NCBI GenBank assembly: GCA_041653875.1
Contig: JBAZEM010000012.1
Location: 10,447 to 74,446, forward strand
Reading direction: 5' to 3'
DNA: 64,000 bases
DNA from: VSJD01 sp041653875
Lineage (GTDB): Bacteria; Verrucomicrobiota; Kiritimatiellia; JAAZAB01
Within the stretch, counting starts at the first letter, position 1. Every line of letters begins with the position of its first letter. This document shows, piece by piece, positions 51,015 to 60,500 of this stretch. Under the pieces are notes generated by a model. That model was not told the origin of the DNA. It saw only the letters and a program-made list of their open reading frames with translations, and did no database searches. A program made the translations under genes and the position numbers.

Positions 51015-51899
51015 ATGCGTATGTGTGTGTATCTGCGCCATTATGCGGTTGCCGGCGGCATGGCGATCCTCATGTCAAGCGGCATGCTCTCGGCGGCGCT
51101 GGCCGAAGATGAGGTCGCGACGCAGGCCAAGGTGTTCCGCGGGCAGGTTCTTGCGGTCGATCCCCAGGGGATTCGGATCGCGCTTACCACCGGCGGGGAA
51201 ACTGTGATTCCACGCGCATTGGTGGTGGGTGTGCCGAAAGTCGCGCCGCCGCCCAGCGTCCTGCGCGGCATTGAGGCTTACGAAAAAGGCAATCTCAAGG
51301 AAGCCCAGCGCAACTTGAGCAAAGTGGCCATGCAGTATCGCGGGCTGGATGTGGGGTGGGCCACGACCGGTCTCGTCTATTATGCGCGCGCCTGTCTGGC
51401 CAACGGCGAGGGCGATAAAGCCGGCCAGGCCTTCGACGCCTTTCTGGATGCTTACGAGGACGCCCCCCTGGCGATTGCCGCCCGGATCGGCAAGGCCAAA
51501 ATAAAGTTGTTCGAGAAGAATTACGAGGAGGCCCTGGCCGGATTGCGCGAGCTGGCGCAAGCCTATGACAAGCAGTTGAAGCCCTCGAACGAAGAACTGG
51601 AATGGGCCGCGGAAATTTACTGCGCCATCGGCCAGTGTCTGGAAAACCAAACGCGCGACACCGAGGCTTTGAGCGCTTACTTGAAGGTGACGGCGCTTTA
51701 TCCGGCGAAAGCCTATTGTCCGGAGGCTCTCTATCGGGCCGCCGGCTTATATCGCAAATTGGGACATCCCCAAAAGGCGGCGGCGCTTTACGCCGAATTG
51801 ATCGAGGATTATCCGGATAACGCGCTGGTTAAAAAAGCCGTCGAGGAAAAAGCCGCCTTGCCGCGCGCAGAGAGCGCCGCAACCGGCGCGAAGCCGTGA
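51015..51899 (+). CDS. Secreted TPR protein
   Basis: 294 residues. Signal peptide MAILMSSGMLSAALA with cleavage after about residue 30 (AEDE). A short beta domain follows (AKVFRGQVLAVDPQGIRIAL), then TPR-like repeats (IEAYEKGNLKEAQRNLSKVA, TEALSAYLKVTALYPAK, HPQKAAALYAELIEDYPDNA). ATG 51015 or 51021 could be the start; GGGAG fits either. It is the first gene of the plus-strand cluster leading to ExbB/ExbD. Confidence 0.85.
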   Translation: MRMCVYLRHYAVAGGMAILMSSGMLSAALAEDEVATQAKVFRGQVLAVDPQGIRIALTTGGETVIPRALVVGVPKVAPPPSVLRGIEAYEKGNLKEAQRNLSKVAMQYRGLDVGWATTGLVYYARACLANGEGDKAGQAFDAFLDAYEDAPLAIAARIGKAKIKLFEKNYEEALAGLRELAQAYDKQLKPSNEELEWAAEIYCAIGQCLENQTRDTEALSAYLKVTALYPAKAYCPEALYRAAGLYRKLGHPQKAAALYAELIEDYPDNALVKKAVEEKAALPRAESAATGAKP

Positions 51900-51989
51900 A
51901 GTTGGGCCGCGGAGGAATTTTACGCCCGCCTGCCCGCCATAGTTTTATGCGACGGCGGGAGGCGGATCTGTCTATGACGGAAAATCCGA

Positions 51990-52114
51990 TGTAGAGCCGG
52001 TTTTTCCGCCAGAGGCGGATCCGCCTACGGCGGAATACCGGCTATTCTGTCCGAAGATAGCCGACGTAAAGTCGGCTCTACATAAAAAGCCGCCCCGCTT
52101 TGCGGGGCCTAATT
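51990..52114. repeat. Dispersed repeat B, copy 2
   Basis: TAGAGCCGGTTTTTCCGCC, GGCGGATCCGCC, ACCGGCTATTCTGT and AGTCGGCTCTACA, closed by a CGCCCCGC/GCGGGGC hairpin. Lies just before the ExbB-like gene; matches 27389-27516. Confidence 0.88.
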
Positions 52115-52161
52115 TGAAACATCGAACCGGAGCGGGAGAACTACAATCAATGAGGTGTTGC

Positions 52162-53151
52162 ATGTCGAATCGAAAAGGCGCGGGCTGGCGTTCGTGGATT
52201 AAGATCATACCGGTCGTCGCAATCGCAATCTGGATGCTGAGCGCGACAGGATCGCCGGCCCTGGCGCAGGAAGCGGGCCAAGCCAAGGGGCCGCCCACAA
52301 CTTTCATGGATTATTGGGCGTTGGCCGGGCCGACGAAATGGGCTTTGGTGGGCTCCGCCGTCTGGTGCACGGCGCTCCTGATCGAAATTCTCCTGCGGGT
52401 GCGGGTCAAGGTCTTTTGCCCCGTCGATCTTACCCACCAGTTGACGCAGGTCATGCTGGTCAAGGATTATACCAAGGCCTGGCAATTATGCATGGATACC
52501 CCGTCGCCCCTCTCGCGTATGATGGTGCCCGGCCTCGATAAAATCCCCAAGGGCGAGGCCGCCGTCAAGGAGGCGATTCTGGACGCCTCCAATATCGAGT
52601 TCGATAAGTTCAAAGTGAAAAACTCCTATCTGAACTTGAACGCCACGGTCAATACGCTCCTGGGGTTGTTCGGCACAATTTCAGGCATGATTGGCGCGTT
52701 CAATAAAATGGCCTATGCCGGCGCCACGGGCGATCCCGCCAAGCTGGCCGGGGATATCGGCGAAGCCTTGATCGTGACCTGGACCGGTTTGGCGATCGCC
52801 ATTGTCGCCATGTACCTGTTTTATATTCTGACCAACCGGCTGAAAGCCGTCACGGCCAGCGTTCAGCAGGTCATTAATTCCCTGATCGAGTACATCGATT
52901 TCGCCGGAGTCGAACCCGATATGGTTGTCGTGCCGGCGGCGATGCGGGCGGCGTATGAAGCCGGCGGCAAGGGCGGCGGCGCGGCCGCCGGCGCACCTGC
53001 GCGGGGCGTCAAAACGGGGCCAATTTCGACGGTCTCGAAGTCGGTCGCCAAGGCGGACACGGAAAAGGTCGCTTGCCCGAATTGCGGCAAGAACATAGCC
53101 ATGGGCGCCAAGAAGTGTCCGAATTGCCAGAACGAAATAGAATGGGAGTAA
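52162..53151 (+). CDS. MotA/TolQ/ExbB-type proton channel with C-terminal zinc ribbon
   Basis: 329 residues from ATG 52162, chosen for GAGGTG five bases upstream; ATG 52150 is an alternative. N-terminal signal-like segment (IIPVVAIAIWMLSATGSPALA) with a cleavage-like ALAQE. Three transmembrane segments as in ExbB/TolQ, the long cytoplasmic loop between the first and second (VDLTHQLTQVMLVKDYTKAW), and the pore helices (NTLLGLFGTISGMIGAF; LIVTWTGLAIAIVAMYLFY). Unusually, the C-terminus has a Gly/Ala linker and a zinc ribbon (CPNCGKNIAMGAKKCPNCQ). Two ExbD-like genes follow at once. Confidence 0.9.
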   Translation: MSNRKGAGWRSWIKIIPVVAIAIWMLSATGSPALAQEAGQAKGPPTTFMDYWALAGPTKWALVGSAVWCTALLIEILLRVRVKVFCPVDLTHQLTQVMLVKDYTKAWQLCMDTPSPLSRMMVPGLDKIPKGEAAVKEAILDASNIEFDKFKVKNSYLNLNATVNTLLGLFGTISGMIGAFNKMAYAGATGDPAKLAGDIGEALIVTWTGLAIAIVAMYLFYILTNRLKAVTASVQQVINSLIEYIDFAGVEPDMVVVPAAMRAAYEAGGKGGGAAAGAPARGVKTGPISTVSKSVAKADTEKVACPNCGKNIAMGAKKCPNCQNEIEWE

Positions 53152-53157
53152 ACTGCC

Positions 53158-53637
53158 ATGGCCGGTGGAGGTGTCAGCGCCGACGGGGAACGATGCGAGA
53201 TCGCCTTGGGTCCCATGATTGACTGCTTTATGTTGCTGTTGCTGTATTACATCAGCTGCAGCAAGCTGGAGCAGATTCGGTTCAGCAAGGACGTGGTCCT
53301 GCCGGTGCCGCGTCTGGGGCAGGGCATCAAGGAGGAAAACGCCGTCGGCCGCTTTCTTGTCGATATCGAGTGGAACGAAAACCTCAACGAGGCCACGTTC
53401 AAGGCCGGAAGCGACAAGCTGGCAAGTCCCGGGGAATTGGTGAATTTGATTAAAAAAGCCGCCCGGCTGAGTCCCAGAAATTTCCGGGTGGTGATCCGGG
53501 CCGATCGGCAGACCCCGTTCGAATTCACCCAGCAGGTGATGGCGGCGGTTGCCGAGGCCGACGTGCCGAATATGATGATATCCACCAAGGACCGCGGCGG
53601 CCAGGAACAGGCGGCGCTCAAAGAAGCCGGACGATAG
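53158..53637 (+). CDS. ExbD/TolR-like protein 1
   Basis: 159 residues. One transmembrane helix (GPMIDCFMLLLLYYISCS) with the protonatable Asp22 in the ExbD position, then a periplasmic domain (RNFRVVIRADRQTPFEFTQQ). In ExbB/ExbD complexes this Asp carries the proton path. Starts 6 bases after the ExbB-like stop. Extended cytoplasmic N-terminus is short, as usual. Confidence 0.9.
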   Translation: MAGGGVSADGERCEIALGPMIDCFMLLLLYYISCSKLEQIRFSKDVVLPVPRLGQGIKEENAVGRFLVDIEWNENLNEATFKAGSDKLASPGELVNLIKKAARLSPRNFRVVIRADRQTPFEFTQQVMAAVAEADVPNMMISTKDRGGQEQAALKEAGR

Positions 53638-53651
53638 CCGGAGAGATTACC

Positions 53652-54080
53652 ATGCGCCTGAAACAGGAAAAAGAGCTCGAAAACTCCATCCAGTTGGGGC
53701 CCATGATCGATTGCATGATGATTTTGCTCATGTATTTCATCATCGCCGGCCGAATCGATGTGGAGGAAAAATACCTGGGCTTGATGCTTCCGGGCGGGGC
53801 GACCATGGAAAAAAAAGAGGCGTTGATCACGGAAATTGTCGTCTCCATCAACGAGGCCGGCCAGGTGTTTTGCAACAATCAGCCGCTCGGCAATCCCGAC
53901 GACACGGACTTGGCGATGGTCCGGTCCAAATTGGACCAAGCCCTTAAGTTGTTCGGCGACAAACAGCCGGTGGTCATCCATCCCGAACCCAAAGTCCGCC
54001 AACAGCGGATTGCCGACGTGTTGAGCGCCTGCGCCGCGGCGGGCGTAAAGAACCTGTCGTTTAACGCTAATCCACAATAA
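53652..54080 (+). CDS. ExbD/TolR-like protein 2
   Basis: 142 residues. Transmembrane helix GPMIDCMMILLMYFIIAG with Asp20, then a periplasmic domain (ITEIVVSINEAGQVFCNNQP; KQPVVIHPEPKVRQQRIADV). Clearly a different paralogue from the first ExbD. AGAGATTACC lies before the start. Paired ExbD paralogues are known in some PVC and Bacteroidota operons. Confidence 0.9.
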   Translation: MRLKQEKELENSIQLGPMIDCMMILLMYFIIAGRIDVEEKYLGLMLPGGATMEKKEALITEIVVSINEAGQVFCNNQPLGNPDDTDLAMVRSKLDQALKLFGDKQPVVIHPEPKVRQQRIADVLSACAAAGVKNLSFNANPQ

Positions 54081-54096
54081 TGGTCAGGTCAGCCTC

Positions 54097-55641
54097 ATGG
54101 CCCATAATATTTTCCGATTATTGCGGAATTTCGAACTGCTGGAGCGGGTGGCGGCGACCAAGGGCATTGTCGCGCGTTTTGTCGTTTCGCTCCTGCAGTC
54201 GCGCTATTTTATTATCGCGGCCTCGTTCTATCTGATCCTGGGACTGATTCTGGCGCCAATAGCCGTTTCGCATTATCAGGCGGTGCGGGGCACTTTCGAG
54301 CAGGGCGATCAATTGTTGGTTCTGCCCCCGCCAGGTCCGCCGCCGCCGCCCATGCCGACAAAAAGCATCTCCGGAAAATCGTCCGCGGCCCAGGGAAATG
54401 TTGAACACGCGGTGAAGAGCGCCACCGTCGATTCGACCATGGCGGGCGCCAAGGCCAATGCCTCCGCGCGGTTGACGGTCAGCACGCCCAGCGCCTATAT
54501 GCAACCCGCCATACCGGTTGTCGCGCCCATGATCGACGCCACCGATATCAAGGTCGGAACGGACATGGGCGCCACGATCGACAAGGCCGAGCGCCAGCGT
54601 CTGGCGCGCGTCCGGGATTTTCAGGAAGGATGGCTGGTGAGCGGCAGTGGCGGCGGCCCGGGCAGGAGCTATGCCAGCGGCGGGGGCGTTGCCGGCGTGT
54701 ATGGACCTGGCGGCGGCAAAAGTGTCCGCGCCAAATTCACCATCTTCCAGGCCAAGTATCAGGATGGCGACTGGAACTGCAATCCGGGCGCGCTCTATAA
54801 CTTGATGCTCCAAATCCGGGCCTGGTCCAAGGATCGGATCGACGCCCAAATCGTGCCGGAAGTGCTCGATATCGGCACGGACAAGATTTTTACGCTCAAG
54901 CCGCCGTTCATCTATCTGACCGGCCACAAGGATTTTCATCTGCTGGATAGCGAGGTCAAGAACCTGCGCGATTACCTGACCCTGGGCGGCGCCATCTGGG
55001 CCGACAGCGCCCTGGCCGGGCGCCGCTCCCGCTTCGATATCGCCTTCCGGCGCGAAATGAAGCGCGTCCTGCCGGACCGGGATTTTGAAATTGTCCCGGA
55101 AAGTCATGAAATGTTCAATATTTTCTTCGACAATATCGGCTTGCCCACGGGCATGAATAATTATCATGAGCCGATCGAGATGATCAATATCGGCGGCAAA
55201 CTGGCGGTGCTTTATACGCTGAACGGTTACGGCCATTTCTGGGAGGCGCGCCTCACCAAGGACGGCAAGATCAATTACGGGCTCGTCAACATAGCGGAGC
55301 GCGGGAAAAAGCCGCAGTGGGCCTATGTCCACGGACCCCATCTCGCTTACAGCGAGGCCGACATCATCTACCGTGGTATTTCCGACGAGACCACGCGCAA
55401 CGCGTATAAATTCGGCATCAATGTCGTGGTGCACCTGCTGGTCCGCTATCAGCGCGATTTCCTGTTGTTGCCCAAGGAATTGCCGCTCGGTCCGGACGTT
55501 AAAAACCGGGCATCGAGTTCGCCGACGAGCGCCGATGATACTGTCACGAATGCGCCGGCAGAGGAAAAAACCGGCGCGCCGGCCGCCAAACCGGGTGTTA
55601 AACATATTGGCACAAAAAAGAGCGATCGTAATTTTAAATAA
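54097..55641 (+). CDS. TonB-shaped DUF4159 protein
   Basis: 514 residues. One N-terminal transmembrane helix (YFIIAASFYLILGLILAPIA, about 37-56) with a cytoplasmic ~36-residue N-terminus. A Pro-rich spacer (VLPPPGPPPPPMPTKS) follows, then a low-complexity Ala/Thr/Ser stretch, a Gly-rich stretch, and a C-terminal DUF4159 domain (about 210-440: FTIFQAKYQDGDWNCNPGAL, FIYLTGHKDF, LRDYLTLGGAIWADSAL). The layout (helix, Pro-rich arm, periplasmic C-domain) is that of TonB or TolA, which ExbB/ExbD drive, but the C-domain is DUF4159. The gene is 16 bases after ExbD2 and two bases before the FG-GAP gene. Confidence 0.85.
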   Translation: MAHNIFRLLRNFELLERVAATKGIVARFVVSLLQSRYFIIAASFYLILGLILAPIAVSHYQAVRGTFEQGDQLLVLPPPGPPPPPMPTKSISGKSSAAQGNVEHAVKSATVDSTMAGAKANASARLTVSTPSAYMQPAIPVVAPMIDATDIKVGTDMGATIDKAERQRLARVRDFQEGWLVSGSGGGPGRSYASGGGVAGVYGPGGGKSVRAKFTIFQAKYQDGDWNCNPGALYNLMLQIRAWSKDRIDAQIVPEVLDIGTDKIFTLKPPFIYLTGHKDFHLLDSEVKNLRDYLTLGGAIWADSALAGRRSRFDIAFRREMKRVLPDRDFEIVPESHEMFNIFFDNIGLPTGMNNYHEPIEMINIGGKLAVLYTLNGYGHFWEARLTKDGKINYGLVNIAERGKKPQWAYVHGPHLAYSEADIIYRGISDETTRNAYKFGINVVVHLLVRYQRDFLLLPKELPLGPDVKNRASSSPTSADDTVTNAPAEEKTGAPAAKPGVKHIGTKKSDRNFK

Positions 55642-55643
55642 CC

Positions 55644-57467
55644 ATGAAGACACATATGGTAATATCGCTTTTGGCCGCATTGGCCTTGCCGTGGCTGGCG
55701 TCCGCGCAAACCAATGCGCCCACGGCGAGCGCGCCGGCATCCAACCCGCCGCCTGTGGTGGCGGCCGGTGGTGTCGGACTGCCGTCCGGCAAGGGCGGCA
55801 ATCTGTTTCCGGCGGCGTGTAACGGCGAAAAAACGATGCCGCTGGGCAATTACTGGGATGGCGTGGATGCCGACAACGATCTGCACGTTTATGTGGCCAA
55901 TTCGCTTGTGCTGAACGATGCCGGCCGGATGATGTCCACGCCCATGTCGTCCTGCCCTAACTTCGTGGATATGAATGGCGACGGCCTGAACGACCTGGTG
56001 GTCAGCGACACGCAGGGTTTTGTCTGGATTTACCTGAATTCCGGGGAAAAAGGCAAACCCAAGTTCACGACCGGCGCGTTTGTTCCCACATTTATCGGTT
56101 GGGGCGCCAAGATCAATGTCTGCGACTGGGACGGGGACGGCGACAACGACGTGCTGTTCGGGACGTATTACGGCGATATCGGGGTCCTGGAGAACAAGGG
56201 CTCGCGCAAACAATGGCAATTTATCCGGCGCATGGGTATCCCGCGCTACGTGGACCCGGCCTTTGGCATCGACGATCCCAAGGACCGTGTGCCTACGTTG
56301 ATGATGGGCAAGCAACCCATGATCCTGGGCAACTATATGAGCCCCTGGGTGACGGACTGGAACCAGGACGGCAAGCCCGACCTGATTGTCGGCGAAGGCA
56401 CCTATTCGGCCAACAGTGTGCGTCTGCTCTTGAATACCGGCTCGCGCAACAAGCCGGTGTTCCTTGAAGACCGCATGTTCTATCTGGCCTATGGGGAAGG
56501 CTACGAACAATTGACCCCCGCGGTGGTGGATTACAACGGCGATGGCCTCTCCGACCTGATCGTCGGCACGCGTACGGGACAAATCCGGCTGTACAAGGGC
56601 ACCAAGAAAGCCATCGAAGGCAAAGACATGGTGGCCGCCATTCGCGGCACCCTGGCGCCGGCCGTCCTGGAATTTTCCGGCAATGTGAACATCGGCGGCC
56701 CGAATGTCTTTGACACGATGTCTTTCGTCTATCCCTGCGACTGGAACGAGGACGGGCTCTTCGACCTGCTCTTGGGTTCCACGAAGGGCAAAGTGTATAT
56801 CGCCCTTAACCAGGGATCCAAGACCGAGCCCAAGTTCCCCAAGGCCGAGCCGGTCAAGGGCACGGACACGGAGAAGGACATGCTGGCTCCGGCCGGATGG
56901 GCCACCGGCATCGGCCAACAGGGACAAGTTGGCCGCTACTGCAATGCGGCCCTGCTGTTAAGCGCCGACAAGGAAGTGATCTTAAAACCCGGCGCCCAGC
57001 CGATCCGGCCGGTGGATGGCGACTATTTTCTGTATTTTCGGTATGTCCACAATTACCCGGGCTGGATGAGGAACGGCTTTGGTTGGGTATCTATGCTCGG
57101 TTCAAGCGCCGCCCATGTGCCCGGGGCGCGTCTGATTTCCATGTCCGGCGGCTCGTTGCCCCTTAAGATCAGAGGCCAATACGAATTGTCGTTCTCCGCC
57201 ATCCTGGAAGGCAAGCCCGTGATATGGAGCTTGCATGCGAAAGAAACCGTTAGAGAGGCGACGGATAACGCCCCCTACGCGATGGAAGCGCGCCATATTC
57301 ACGATACGATTCCGCCCTCCGGCGCCTGGCAAAAACGGACCTATCGCTTCAAAGCGCTCAACACGGTGCAGTCCAATCTTAACTATGGCCTGTCTTTCCA
57401 AATGCCGGAAGGCGAGGTCAGGTTTATGCTGGATAACCTGGTCTTGAAAGAAATCGAGCCGCGCTGA
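55644..57467 (+). CDS. Secreted FG-GAP/VCBS repeat protein
   Basis: 607 residues. Signal peptide MVISLLAALALPWLASAQ. Then repeats with calcium-type loops: NFVDMNGDGLNDLVVSDTQG, VCDWDGDGDNDVLFGTYYG, VTDWNQDGKPDLIVGEGTY, VVDYNGDGLSDLIVGTRTG and PCDWNEDGLFDLLLGSTKG. These form a beta propeller. A C-terminal jelly-roll-like domain (about 430-607) follows, ending FMLDNLVLKEIEPR. It starts two bases after the DUF4159 gene and probably is the secreted or outer-membrane partner of the ExbBD-DUF4159 cluster. Confidence 0.88.
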   Translation: MKTHMVISLLAALALPWLASAQTNAPTASAPASNPPPVVAAGGVGLPSGKGGNLFPAACNGEKTMPLGNYWDGVDADNDLHVYVANSLVLNDAGRMMSTPMSSCPNFVDMNGDGLNDLVVSDTQGFVWIYLNSGEKGKPKFTTGAFVPTFIGWGAKINVCDWDGDGDNDVLFGTYYGDIGVLENKGSRKQWQFIRRMGIPRYVDPAFGIDDPKDRVPTLMMGKQPMILGNYMSPWVTDWNQDGKPDLIVGEGTYSANSVRLLLNTGSRNKPVFLEDRMFYLAYGEGYEQLTPAVVDYNGDGLSDLIVGTRTGQIRLYKGTKKAIEGKDMVAAIRGTLAPAVLEFSGNVNIGGPNVFDTMSFVYPCDWNEDGLFDLLLGSTKGKVYIALNQGSKTEPKFPKAEPVKGTDTEKDMLAPAGWATGIGQQGQVGRYCNAALLLSADKEVILKPGAQPIRPVDGDYFLYFRYVHNYPGWMRNGFGWVSMLGSSAAHVPGARLISMSGGSLPLKIRGQYELSFSAILEGKPVIWSLHAKETVREATDNAPYAMEARHIHDTIPPSGAWQKRTYRFKALNTVQSNLNYGLSFQMPEGEVRFMLDNLVLKEIEPR

Positions 57468-57473
57468 TCGAAA

Positions 57474-57550
57474 AAATGCAGAATTAAGAATGCAGAATGA
57501 AAAAACGAATTCTGGATAAATTCTGCATTCTGCATTCTTAATTCTGCATT
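57474..57550. repeat. GAATGCAGAAT repeat, inverted pair
   Basis: AATGCAGAATTAAGAATGC units followed by the inverse ATTCTGCATTCTTAATTCTG. Between the FG-GAP gene and dnaE. Confidence 0.85.
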
Positions 57551-57554
57551 TCAT

Positions 57555-60500
57555 ATGACTACACCTTTCGTTCATCTGCATCTGCACACCAGCTACAGTC
57601 TGCTGGATGGCGCCTGCCGTATCGAGCCGCTCATGGAGGCCGTTCAGAAACACGGCCAGACGGCCGTGGCCATGACCGACCACGGCAACATGTACGGGAC
57701 GGTGGAGTTTTACAAGGCCGCCCGCGCCAAGGGCATCAAGCCGATAATCGGCTGCGAAGTGTACGAGGCGCCCGGCAGCCGCAAGGACCGCAAGACGGAC
57801 GGGCCCCGGACGACGCCGGCGCACCTGGTCCTCCTGGCCGCCGATGCGACCGGCTATGCCAACTTGATTCGCCTGGTCACGGCGGCGCACTTGGAGGGCT
57901 ATTATTACAAGCCCCGCATCGACCGGGAAATTTTGGCGCGCTACAACAAGGGCTTGATCGGTCTTTCGGCCTGCCTGAAAGGCCGCGTGGCGGAGTGCCT
58001 CTTGGCGGGCGACGAGGCGCGCGCCGCGCGCACGGCCGGCGAATATGCCGAGATCCTCGGCAAGGATAATTTCTATCTGGAAATCCAGGACCACGGTTTG
58101 CCCGACCAGGCGATCGTCAACAAAGGCATGCTGGCCCTGGCGAAGCGCGTCAACCTGCCCTTGGTTGCCACCAACGACGCGCATTACCTGGAAAAATCCC
58201 ATGCCGCGGCCCATGAGGTTCTGCTTTGCATCCAGACCGGCACGGTGATGAGCGATCCCAAGCGGATGCAATACGGCTCCCCGGAGTTTTACCTGAAAAA
58301 CGGCGCGGCCATGGCGCAGCTCTTCGGCTATGCGCCGGAGGCGCTGAGCAACACGGTGGAAATTGCCGGCCGTTGCAACGTGGAACTCAGCCTGAACCAG
58401 GAGCCGCATTACCCCGCGTTCGCCGTGCCGGAGGGCTTTGACCCCAAGAGCTACCTTGTTCAGCTCTGCCGCGAAGGCATCCACCGGCGTTATGGAATCG
58501 CCGATCCCGAACAGCCCAAGGACGAGCGCGAGCGCGGGATCGTCGCGCGCCTGCGTTACGAGATCGGGGTGATTGAAAAAACCGGGTTCATCGGATATTT
58601 CCTGGTGGTGTGGGATTTCGTGCGCTTTGCGCGCGAGCAGAAAATTCCGGTGGGACCGGGGCGCGGCTCGGCCGCCGGCAGTCTGGTGTCGTATGCCATG
58701 GGCATTACCAATGTCGATCCGCTGCGCTACAACCTGGTTTTCGAGCGCTTTCTCAACCCGGAGCGCGTCAGTCCGCCGGATTTCGACATTGACTTCTGCC
58801 AGTTCCGGCGGGGGGAAGTGATCGAGTATGTGAAGCGCAAGTACGGGCGGGAAAACGTGGCCCAAATCATTACCTTCGGCTCGCTGGGCCCCAAGACCGT
58901 GATCCGCGATGTCGGCCGCGCCCTGCAAATCCCTTTGCCGGAGTGCGACCGCCTGGCCAAAATGATCCCGGAAATACCCGACCTGACGCTTAAAGACGCC
59001 ATGGAGCGGAACCCGGATCTGAAGAAAATCGCGGCGACCGATCCGAACGCCAAAAAGATTCTGGACTACGGCTATGTTCTGGAAGGGCTCCTGCGCAACG
59101 CCGGCGTGCATGCCGCGGGGGTCGTCATCGGCCAGCGCCCGCTGGTCGAGCTGGTGCCGCTTTCGCGCGACAAGGATGGCGAGATCATCACCCAGTTCAG
59201 CAAGGACCACGTCGAGGCCCTGGGCCTGCTCAAGGCGGATTTCCTGGGACTCAAGACGCTCACGGTCATCGCCGAAACCGTCAAGCTGGTGCTGGAAACC
59301 CAGTGCGTGGCCGTGGACCTCGAACATTTGCCCATAGACGACCATAAAACTTACGAACTGCTCCAGCGCGGCGACACGATCGGCGTTTTCCAGCTGGAAA
59401 GCGGCGGAATGCGCGACCTGGTGCGGCGGATCGGCCTGGATAAAATCGAAGACCTGATCGCCATGATCGCCCTCTACCGGCCGGGACCCATGAATATGCT
59501 CGAGAAGTACGTGGAGTGCAAAGCCGACCCTTCCAAAATCGTTTATGACGATCCGCTCCTGGAGCCCATCCTGGCGGAAACCTACGGGATCATGCTTTAT
59601 CAGGAGCAGGTCCAGCAGGCGGCGCATAAATTGGCGGGTTATTCCATGGGACAGGGCGATATTCTGCGCCGCGCAATGGCCAAGAAAAAACCGGAGGAAA
59701 TGGAGAAACAACGCGCCACCTTCGTCAGCGGTTGTCACAAAACCTGTAAAATGCCGGCCCGCAAGGCCGAAAAAATATTCGACAATATCGCCAAGTTCGC
59801 CGGGTACGGATTCAACAAGTCCCATAGCGCCGGGTATGCCGTCATTGCGTACCAGACGGCGTACCTGAAAGCCAATTACCCCGAGGAATTCATGGCGGCC
59901 CTGATTTCCAGCGAAATCGGCAAGCCGGAGAAAATGCCGGTTTTCATGAATGAAGTCCGCGCCATGGGCCTCGAAATCCTCGCGCCCGATGTCAATGTCA
60001 GCGCCGCGCGTTTCGCGCCGCAAAAGCTCGCCATCCGCTACGGGCTGGCCGGCATCAAGAACATCGGCGAACAGGCCGCCGCCGCCATCGTCCAGGAACG
60101 GCAGGCCAACGGCCCGTTCCACGGATTGATCGATTTCTGCGTGCGCATGGATGCCCGCGTGGTCAATCGCAAGGTGCTGGAAACCCTGATTCGCTGCGGC
60201 GCCTTCGATTTTTCCGGGGCGCACCGCGCCCGGCTGTTTGCCGGCATCGACCTGGGCCTGGCGCGCGCGGCGGCCATCCAAAGCGATCGCCAGACGGGAC
60301 AGGGCAATCTCTTCGCGCAGGCGGAAGCGCCCGGGCGCGGCGGCGAATCGGAGACTGTGCCGGACTGCCCGCCCTGGCATGAGAACGAACTGCTGGCCGC
60401 GGAAAAGGAACTGCTGGGGGTTTATATGAGCGGGCATCCGCTGACGCAGTATGAGCCGCTCCTGCGGCGTTATCGCTTGGCGACTGTGGCGGAATTGGCG

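Noticed and set aside
57102..60437. Open minus-strand frame of over 1,100 codons opposite dnaE and the FG-GAP gene
   Set aside because: Shadow of GC-rich third positions in the real plus-strand genes; its translation is rich in His, Gln, Gly and Arg with no family motif.
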